Below the pieces are notes generated by a model that saw only the letters and a program-made list of their open reading frames with translations, ran no database searches and was not told where the DNA came from. Made by a program: the position numbers and the translations under genes. Positions 55,765-64,000 of a stretch of 64,000 nucleotides of DNA are shown piece after piece. Within the stretch, counting starts at the first letter, position 1, and the number at the start of each line of letters is the position of its first letter. The DNA is from Paragorgia papillata (taxonomy: Eukaryota; Cnidaria; Anthozoa; Scleralcyonacea; Coralliidae). The stretch lies in assembly GCA_035771165.1 (NCBI GenBank), contig JAWNZC010000322.1, positions 7,302,501 through 7,366,500 of the forward strand, read 5' to 3'.

Positions 55765-55848
55765 GCCTGAGTATCAGGCCCTTCTTTTTCTTCTGGAGAC
55801 TGGGGCGGAGAACGGAGAGAAAAAGAAGGGCCCTGACACAAATCTATT
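55765..55848. repeat. Hairpin: CCCTTCTTTTTCT ... AGAAAAAGAAGGG
   Basis: CAGGCCCTTCTTTTTCTTCT and GAGAAAAAGAAGGGCCCTG face each other around a GGAGACTGGGGCGGAGAACG loop. The preceding GTAGCCTCAGTGGTCAGAGC (55745-55764) resembles a tRNA A-box, so it may be a tRNA-derived SINE fragment. No B-box was found. Confidence 0.5.
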
Positions 55849-56294
55849 CATAGACCCGTGTTCTTCGTCCAGAATCTGGACGAAACCCTGATTGGTTGAG
55901 TGACAAAAGCCGGAAATACATCTACGGGAATTAAGTAATTAACTGATTCGAAAATCGAAAGTTCTTCGTGGGAATTGCCGAGAAGCCGCCCAGACTCCGA
56001 CTAGAAAGTTTGTGTTTTCTCAAATTTACCGTTAGCGTTTTTGCCATTTTCATGGGGAAGAGCGATTAAAGAAGCTGAAGAAGGAACCTCCGCGTTATGC
56101 CCGTAATACTATGCGTGAAGGAAGAGCAAGAACTGTGCAATGTGCATGTATTGAATGCCAGCCTATAGCTGTCAAAACAAAACACTACTGCTGTCTTGTC
56201 GTCTGACTACGGCAAGAAACAATTTACAATTGCGCTTGAAAGTTCATTCTAATAGGAAGAACGCAGTGTCCGTAATTTATAGTCTACTGGAACT

Positions 56295-57070
56295 TATACG
56301 CAAGTACTGTACGTATAAAGTCTGAAAACACAAACCATATCAAGGCCGCTTTGCAGCCTTTGCTTGACTGAATGTCTGAATCTGAACTGAAACGCGTGAG
56401 ACAAATTATTATCTCGTCGCCAAGCTAAAGCAGTTGTTGAAATGGGGTGAAACATCAAAACTTTTGGTGAAAACATTTAAAGGGCAACTATACGTTTCCA
56501 GGTTATTCTATCTTCCGTCAAAGTCGGAAAAGTTCAATCTAAAACCGAAGTAATAATTTAAACCAGTCACTCGGTTCCACTTTTATGAATTGTCTAAGTT
56601 TGTGTTTTTGCTCCTTTTGCTGAACTCGTGTGAACGACGACCGCGTCGGAATAAAGACTGGTACTAGTACCTTGTGATGTCATACCGGTAACAACAACAA
56701 GGTGATTGGTGGGTTTTACCGGTATGACGTCAAAGACAATAGAGTACCCATTCTCCTAGAAACGCGGTCATGCTTCAAAAGGACCTAAGAAGGCTTCGCT
56801 GATAAGTTCTTTCCTTTACCTCGAAATTAAATTCATATTTTTCTTTACTTTTGCTAAGTTAGATGATAACCCTTTCAGAAGAAAATATAACTTCAAAAGG
56901 TTTAGTTGACCTTTAAAATGTTTTGGCTATTCGGAAAATCGGAATTGGCGTTGTGCACTTAATTAAAATATCTGGGAATATATTTAAGAATTGTTGTAAT
57001 CAAATATTAAAATATATGGTGGTTCCCGAACCCGATCGTATAAATAATTTCCCTAATTGCAATAATTGTC
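56295..57070 (+). repeat. Dispersed 400-bp segment, copy carrying a TTAA element
   Basis: Inverted homologue of 44660-45055, split at GTGAAAACATT / AAATGTTTTGGC by the element at 56481-56912. Confidence 0.75.
56481..56912. mobile_element. TTAA-site (piggyBac-like) MITE, copy 1
   Basis: Flanked by TTAA on both sides (56477-56480, 56913-56916). The ends AGGGCAACTATACG and GTTGACCT are short inverted repeats. The interior contains CCGCGTCGGAATAAAGACTG and GGTTTTACCGGTATGACGTC. The related segment at 44660-45055 lacks this DNA and gives the empty site. No coding sequence. Confidence 0.85.
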
Positions 57071-57890
57071 AGTTTGAACCACCATGAAAGCTTAGCATGA
57101 AGAAAGCTTTTCGAGGGATGCACAACGATAGTTCAACTGACTCGGTTTCAGTCTCGCTCGAATGGCAAAATAAAACCGGCTATCGATAAATGTCTTAGTC
57201 TTAATGTCTTGAGACCAGTCCCTGAGAAGCAGGACATTTGACTGGTATTGCAGAAATGAGGGTCCTGAAGGGCAATGTTATACAACATACAGATATATTA
57301 AGTTATAGTTAAGCTTTTTAGCTGCTTCTGGCTATTCTATTGTAGAATGCCGCAATACAAAATTACAAACAAATAGCTGAAAATAATCAAAACTACGTAA
57401 ATTTTCGTAGCCTTTCTGTAGCTTTATCAATATATCAAAATGTCGCGACAGTCTGATTATATCTAGCATTGTTCTGTATAATTAGGTACATGCTTCTGTC
57501 ATAAGTTTATTTACTAGCTTGTCAACAGTTTTTCTTAAAAGCCTTTTCTATTATCCTGTCAGTATGACCTTGGGCAGGCACAAGTTTGTTTATGTAAGCT
57601 AGTTGAATTTAGCATAATTTTAGGCCAAGAAGAAGCTTCGTAATGTTTACATAATCCAAACGACAACTTACGTAATAATTATTCAAAATTGAACTGTTCC
57701 GTAAATACTCAACGAAACTGTAAAATATTATAATAGTCTTATACCTTATGACATCTACTTTTTTTTCATATCCAATGTAGTCGAGAAATATATTAGTTTA
57801 ATATAAGGAAAAACTTTTCAAACGTTTTGCCTCGGTACTTGAGATCGATTGACAACGCTTTCATCCAATGCTGCAAAGTATTGTGATCTG
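57071..57890. other. No gene recognised
   Basis: A+T-rich DNA, nothing supported. Confidence 0.45.
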
Positions 57891-57891
57891 A

Positions 57892-58190
57892 TGCCCCTGA
57901 TTATTGGTCAATTCCTACACACTTACCAGGCGTGGTTTTCTACACCAAAAAAATTATAAAAGGAGCCTCCCTTTTTGGAGTCGAGCAGTTGTGAAAAAGA
58001 CCAATCGAAGAGTGGCCAGCCCAAAAAGCAGAGCAGAAGAGAAAGGGACAGAAGAAGAAGAAGCAAACGAAGACATTGAACTGAACTTTAGTTTAAGTAT
58101 TGAACTTTATCTTTATATCCTGTGTTGTACATTGTACCGTACGTATTAAAGATCATATTGCTACCTCGTCGCTGTGCGTCGTTCCACCCC
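57892..58190 (+). promoter_or_regulatory. LTR-like promoter segment (possible solo LTR)
   Basis: TTATAAAAGGAGCCTCCC (a strong TATA box at about 57953) is followed about 200 bp later by a GTATTAAAG polyadenylation-like signal and CGTCGTTCCA before a poly-C run. The spacing of promoter and poly-A signal within 300 bp is typical of a Ty3-type LTR. No target duplication or partner LTR was found. The 81-codon frame inside (57904-58149) is probably accidental. Confidence 0.35.
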
Positions 58191-58209
58191 CCCCCCCCCC
58201 CCCAAATAA

Positions 58210-60205
58210 TTTATAACAGTAAAATGGGAGCTGGGATTTGCTCATTTTTCAGCCCTAGAACTAGGATTTTCTGCATCTCCATCATAGGCCGTGGGCCGAC
58301 CAACCAAAAGTGCTCTAGAAAAGCGATTCCGTTGCACAATTAATTTGCAGAATAAAATATTTCTACACTAACTTACGTTTTGAAGTGTGCTGAATTCATT
58401 TCTTCTGTTCCAAAGTCTGAAACCCCGCAGTTTTTTTTAATATTCGGTGTTAAATACTCAAACTTAATGGGAATGGGATTTGCTAATTTATGCACGTTGG
58501 GAAATGGAATCTGGACCCTCCCTTCAGGACCCTCGGAAATGAACGACCAGTTCAGTGAATAGAAAGAAGACCTTTGTGAATCACTGCAAATGTTGCTTCA
58601 AGCTTGAAGTGCATATGATGCGAAAATTATTATTGATCTATTATTATATGACAGATATTTTAAAACTCTATGGAGTGTTTCTTGCTTTTTTTTGCTTTAT
58701 AGCTTCCTTTTTGTGACACTTCAGTTTATTTGAATTAAATGCAAATGAGGCAATCTGTGAAGTCATAATGGAAAAAGCATTTAGATTTATTAAAATATAT
58801 GTTGGATCTCCACGATTATTCAAAGAACACAACTGAACATTTATGTACAAGTGAAGCTAATAAAAAGGAAAAGCTTCACAGGAAAATCAAATTGCCATAG
58901 CAACATGTTGGTGCACAGGCCCTTCAAATCTATAAACACCAATTCTATTTTTTTACAAATCATATATTCACTTTGCCATTTTATACACCATGTGAAAGGG
59001 GAAATAATTATGACTTCTTGCTTTATCAGTTTATAGTGTCAGGCCAGGACATGGGAACAAATATGTTACTATGACAATTGATTTCCATGAATAGTTGATC
59101 ATTGTTGAGACAAATCAATTCATGTGTTACCAGAATCTAACATAGTAGATTAGAACGAAAACGATATATTATCACTGCGATTAGCGACCGCGTTTCCTGT
59201 TTTTCCCAATTTACCTAAAATTGTCATTTTAAGATTAGAGTTAAGCTTAGGGTTAGGGATTGGGTTGGAGTTTAAGTAAGGGCTAGAATTAAGCATTATT
59301 GTTAAGTTATTAAGGGCATTTAAAAATTAATAATTATTGTCGATTATTCTAGATGATACATGAGAGCATGCATATGCTGCCGGATATGTCACAAGGTTAT
59401 CTAGCATTTTCAGTATGTTTTAGTGAACAATATACGTTGTTCAATCATTATTTGTAGGCCAAATAAATACCAGTATCCGCATGTACGCAATGCGTACCTA
59501 TTTTTCGCAAATGGTAATCGTATCGTAAACGAAGCTATGCGTTAGAAAGGACGGGACAATCTAGTTTAGTGTTAAAGAGTGAACAGAAAGATGCCATAAC
59601 AGCCATCGTTCGCGGAGTCGAAGACATCATATATATATAGCTGTATTGCCAAGCGGGTTTGGCAAATTCATTATTTATCAACTTCTTCCCGTGCTGTTTG
59701 ACTAGAATCTACATTCTAAAACGAGGAACATCAGCCCACTCTGGGAAGAAAGTGTTGTTTTGGACCTTTGGTCAACTAACTTTTATTAAACGTACTCATC
59801 GAAGACCAGCTTGGTCCAGCTAGCGAAACGAAAGAATATGGGATTGAAGGCTGTTGTTTTGAGAGACGATCGCAACATGAGAAATATTAGTTACTATTAT
59901 ATTTTCGAATTGAAATGTGGTGTATTGCTGTTATTTGATTTGTCAAATTATATCAAACGTACGTTTATGGCAAACAGAGTGCAGATTGTGAAATTCTTAT
60001 TTTGTTGAATTTGTTTAAATTCATTCATTGTTTCCTAAAGCCAATCAGATTATCAGAACACTCACATTTGCAGAGATTCCCACAGCCACTTCACGCATTA
60101 GCGCGTGGGTGTGGGTACGAAAATGGGTTTGGTCTTATAATGTATATATTGTACATTTCCCTCACCAAAATTACAGTTGAACTGCGTCTATTATAGAGGT
60201 TTTGG
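58210..60205. other. No gene recognised
   Basis: Contains a short TTAGGGTTAGGG-like telomere-type patch (59245-59262). Several small frames (58122-58343, 58668-58850, 59811-60008) show nothing that argues for a gene. Confidence 0.45.
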
Positions 60206-60209
60206 TTAA

Positions 60210-60637
60210 AGGTCAACTGAACCTTTTGAAGTTATATTTTCTTCTGAAAGGGTTATCATCTAACTTAGCAAAAGTAAAGAAAAATATGAATTTCGAGGTA
60301 AAGGAAAGAACTTATCAGCGAAGCCTTCTTAGGTTCTTTTGAAGCATGACCGCGTTTCTAGGAGAATGGGTACTCTATTGTCTTTGACGTCATACCGGTA
60401 AAACCCACCAATCACCTTGTTGTTTGTTACCAGTATGACATCACAAGTTACTAGTACCAGTCTTTATTCCGACGCGGTCGTCGTTCACACGAGTTCAGCA
60501 AAAGGAGCAAAAACTCAAACTTAGACAGTTCATAAACGTGGAACTGAGTGACTGGTTTCAATTATTTCTTCGGTTTTAGATTGAACTTTTTCGACTTTAA
60601 CGGAAGATAGAGTAACCTGGAAACGTATAGTTGCCCT
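60210..60637. mobile_element. TTAA-site (piggyBac-like) MITE, copy 2
   Basis: Inverted copy of 56481-56912 at high identity. TTAA lies at 60206-60209 and 60638-60641, with ends AGGTCAACTGAACC and AGTTGCCCT. Confidence 0.87.
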
Positions 60638-60641
60638 TTAA

Positions 60642-61230
60642 AGAATTTACGAATGTTCTGTTATTACGAGACCGGTCTCGAATTCGATCGTCCTATTCCG
60701 CCGTGTAAACAGGCGGAACCGTACTAATTCGAGAACGCGGTTCCGAATTCGTCAGGTTTTCAAACTACAATACAAAAATCGCAATATATACATGCGCATA
60801 ATTATATTTCATTTAATTAATTTACGATATCGTGATATATGATATATGTGTATATAAATTAAAGGAACATCACCTATTTAAGTTTAACAACTTTAATTTG
60901 GCAAGATATTTATAAATGGATTACAAGCATGGGGAAAATGGCAAAACTGACTAGACACGAATGAGACAATTCCAATACAAAGTGTCAGCCAAAATTTATT
61001 TAACGACAGTATCAATTTATCATTACGCGTTTTAAAAACAGTTTTTTACCTATGTGTATTAAAACTTGGGATAACGGTGTCCGTTTTAATTAAACTTCCT
61101 ATTTTAAATTTATATTCTTTTTATATAATTTTATGTAAACAGGCGTCTTTCAAATGTTTTAGATAACATTTGCCGTGCTTGTATTTTAATAATAATAATA
61201 TAAATAATTGATTTTATAGTTAAGCAAACG
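60642..61230. other. No gene recognised
   Basis: A small inverted GACCGGTCTCGAATTCG ... CGGTTCCGAATTCG patch is seen near 60670-60755; otherwise A+T-rich. Confidence 0.45.
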
Positions 61231-61239
61231 ATTAATTAC

Positions 61240-61515
61240 AACCTTTGCAATATTGTATGCTATAAGTTAGTGTTCTAACTATGCGGCCAGAACGAGTCTT
61301 AACTATATTAAATTTAAACGGTTTCCAGGATTGCCAATAATTAGGACATGGTTTGCATGGACACTTAGCGACCAGCATGATCTCCTGATTATCTGCTACT
61401 TTCTCTTCACTGGGTAAATCTATTGTTTCTCTCAACTCTTTGGTCATATTCACTATTATCCACATTAGCTTATGACAACCATAAACACACGGGCCAGATA
61501 TATTGTCAGCAAATA
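61240..61515 (-). CDS. Cysteine-rich extracellular-type exon
   Basis: Acceptor CTCATTTTCAG opens the exon at 61515 in phase 1. A GGTT|GTAATT donor at 61240 would close it in phase 1 (276 nt, 92 codons); otherwise the frame ends at a TAA at 61232-61234. The protein shows GPCVYGCHKLMWII, a sequon NMT, KCPCKPCPNYWQSW and a final YCKGC: about seven cysteines in a short domain, as in secreted or receptor ectodomains. I do not recognise the fold. It lies upstream of the signal-peptide exon at 52.6 kb, so it more likely belongs to a neighbouring gene on the same strand. Confidence 0.45.
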
Positions 61516-61689
61516 CTGAAAATGAGAATTTAAATCTTGTAAAAATCAAGGCATTGTAGTGTACCAATAATATAAGTTGACAAAATCTAAGTCAGGGGAT
61601 GGTTAATTGATCACGATATACTTATTATGTACTATTATTATTGCAAGTAAAACTTATAATTGCAAGTAAAATTTATAGAATTTATACGT

Positions 61690-61746
61690 CACGGCGGCCA
61701 TATTGGTGTACCGAAACAATGAAATGGCGGCCATATTGGTGTACCA
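61690..61746. repeat. 22-bp direct repeat
   Basis: GCGGCCATATTGGTGTACC occurs twice, separated by GAAACAATGAAATG. Nothing else is supported between 61570 and 63450. Confidence 0.7.
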
Positions 61747-61749
61747 TCT

Positions 61750-63470
61750 TTATCCTATGGGAATTTAGCTCTATTCTTATTCAAAAATTTCGTATTGTTT
61801 CACCACCCCAATGGGGCCACCGATCACGTGAGTGAAAACGATCCATATGAATAATATACTAATAATGATTGACTGTTGAAACAATTACTGAAAATAGAGT
61901 TTGAAAAAAGTTATCGAATAATTACTAGACCTTAAACGGCGTTTAAAATAAGCAATCAAGCTGTAACTTGGCTGTATGTACGCAGTTTAATTTTGTTGGC
62001 AACATGTCAAACCTTTATAAACTGCATACATTTTGTCATTTTATAACATCTATACTTGAGACAAATTATCTAGACTTACTGTACACTCTTTTCGGAGTCT
62101 TTGTAAATACCTTTATTTTCTTAGTCTTAGTTATTGCACCTTCTTGTACATTCTAGCATGATGCATCTTTTATGTCTTTAAAAAAACTAATTTTATTGAT
62201 GCTGTGTAACCCTATCATCCAGCATTATAATTACATGCAGGAGGAAACCCGAGTCACACAGGTGAAAGGCACGAGCACGTGTACTATGCCTCACTTATAC
62301 GTATACATTTATAATTATCATGCATATCCGAAGCTAAACAAATAAATTACCTGTCGGACAACTTTTTGGTGTTTGAAGCTAAAAACATTAAAAAATGAAT
62401 TAAAATATGACGAACAGGGACAGATTAAAGAGTCTTGGGGTCCTGGGACAAATTTACATTGTCAGGAGGTCCCCAACACATGAAGAGCTAGTTTGGCAGG
62501 TTTACCCGTCCTGAAACACGGGACTGGTTATCACTTACTAACATAAATATCAACTGCGGCCCTGTGGCTTAATTTAACAAAGTAATTATGTTACTTATTT
62601 TGTGAAGTGAAATCGAGACTGTTGTACATTTCTCAAGGACTTTCCCGCGCACACGGTCGGCAAAAAGTAGATCAGTAGTACGTTAGGCAATAAGCACGTG
62701 TTACTGTTAGGGTTAGATCAGGATCCACTAGATTATGTAGTTACCATGGTAACTTGAGCGTGCTGGCTGGTGACAGGTTCTGGTATTTCAAGATTTCTAA
62801 TTTTCTAAATGGTTTCTTGCCTTTTCCGAATATTATATTCCGTTGCATTTGTGGTCTATTTTTTAAGTTCCAAATTTGAGAGGAGCCCTTTTTAGTTTAA
62901 TTTTAATAAATAAAAAAACACGTATACGTTTGTGTTAGGAAACAATAATAAGTCAATTAATCAATTCCTACGAAATTTTCAGAACTGTTAAAGTTCAAAC
63001 CGTTGTCTGTTATGAGCATAGAAAATTTTCAAATTGATACCGCAAAATTTTGTTGAAGTAGAATGTCTGTCTTAGTTCAAAGAAAGCAAGGTCAAAGTTT
63101 TTGAGTGGTAATTGCTTTAGAAATCATCGGTTCCAAATTCTCTGTGATCATTACAGTCATCTCATCAAGCATTAATATCTGAAAATTTGTTTGGATTTGA
63201 GAAAAATGTCTTTTAGTTTTTTTCAATTTTTTCTCAACTATGAAAAATCATTAGATTTGCCGTCACAGTTCGTTGCGCAGAAATAAACAAAGTATGCCTA
63301 TTTAGTGCAGATTTTGATGTAGATTTAGAAATTAGATAATAGATAAAATTAAAAAGTGATCAAAATCACAAATTGTGCTTTTGAAGGAGAAAGCACTAAA
63401 ATGCCGTGTCATCCAGTACTTTTTTAAACAAAGTAAAAAAGATCCCATTATTTAAATAAAATTTAGATAT
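61750..63470. other. No gene recognised
   Basis: A+T-rich DNA. It could contain upstream exons of the minus-strand gene that ends at 61240, but none is long enough to recognise by eye. Confidence 0.4.
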
Positions 63471-63488
63471 TCTTCCTTACTATTTTAT

Positions 63489-63490
63489 GA

Positions 63491-63528
<38 letters not shown>

Positions 63529-63762
63529 TATTATTATTATTATTATTATTATACATTTTCTGCTGCCGAAATAAGGAATGGGGAAATCCCGAATTATTAG
63601 CTTTTTGAAATATTTGTATATAAATTTGCATGTTTTATTATATAGTCATTAGTTGTTATTATATATTATTAGTTGTGATTCAAGTAGCCAATTGTAAATT
63701 ACCTTAATAAGCGAGATTTATAATTGTATATGTAGAAAAGAAAAAACATTTAATAAAGTTTC

Positions 63763-63825
<63 letters not shown>

Positions 63826-63830
63826 GTTTT
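63489..63830 (+). repeat. (TTA)n tracts and LINE-like 3' end
   Basis: Two TTA runs (63489-63552 and 63768-63824) enclose about 210 bp. The stretch before the second run ends ATTTAATAAAGTTTCC(ATT)n, a polyadenylation-type signal followed by a trinucleotide tail, as at the 3' end of CR1/L2-type LINEs or dependent SINEs. No coding part remains. Confidence 0.6.
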
Positions 63831-64000
63831 TTGGATAGCCGGTCAGTGACGGCCAATAGCGCTTTGGCTTCTCCTACCAAAATTTGTTAGGATTATATGA
63901 TTCAACACTACAGTTTCTTCAAAAATATCAATCTTCTTGGACTACTTTGCTCAGCACTTTGCGCAGTAGTGTCTCACTTTCCATGAGCACTGTTTTCTGC

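Overview
This is a eukaryotic, almost certainly animal, genomic window. It is A+T-rich, has intron/exon structure with GT-AG sites, and holds no bacterial-style operons outside mobile DNA. The mobile-element mix (Maverick/Polinton-like, BEL/Pao, PIF/Harbinger, CR1/L2-like and RTE-like LINEs, many foldback MITEs) together with exons of an immunoglobulin-like receptor suggests a cnidarian. That identification is an inference; no single sequence here proves it.

Host genes. All credible host exons are on the minus strand: a signal-peptide first exon (52562-52646), an Ig-like exon (32021-32341), a second Ig-like exon (3266-3634) and a cysteine-rich extracellular exon (61240-61515). Every splice boundary I can place is phase 1, as expected for modular Ig receptors. 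The simplest model is one large Ig-superfamily gene running right to left across about 50 kb and leaving the window at the left edge, with the 61 kb exon belonging to an upstream neighbour. Transposons fill the introns.

Mobile DNA from left to right: foldback and direct-repeat DNA (1-2950); a decayed RTE-like LINE with a long TTC microsatellite (3.7-6.7 kb); a Tigger-like MITE (6.9 kb); CR1/L2-like LINE pieces bounded by GATA tracts (9-12.2 kb), one split by a hAT-like MITE with a perfect 8-bp target duplication; a Harbinger element with its MADF/Myb-like gene and a broken transposase (14509-17925); a Polinton-like element (18619-28359); a duplicated promoter/exon-like unit (29.3-31.2 kb); minisatellites (32.6-34.8 kb); a BEL/Pao element with LTRs and a 5-bp target duplication (35086-40014); a nested foldback zone (40.3-47.7 kb); another LINE (48-49 kb); and mostly quiet DNA with scattered MITEs to the end.

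The standout is the Polinton-like element. It is 9,741 bp, begins with AG as Polintons do and has a perfect 6-bp target duplication (AGCCGG). It is a giant palindrome: two nearly identical arms of about 4.7 kb point inward, so each cargo gene is present twice in opposite orientation. Each arm carries a Bcl-2-like gene, a GRF zinc-finger gene, a retroviral-type integrase (already damaged in the same way in both arms), a truncated probable virion protein, a packaging ATPase fused to a C2H2 finger, a pX-like small virion protein and a further small conserved protein. DNA polymerase B, protease and capsid genes are absent. A 21-bp minisatellite lies at the internal rearrangement joints. The structure resembles a snap-back (hairpin) replication product of a protein-primed linear virus-like genome that was then integrated as a unit.
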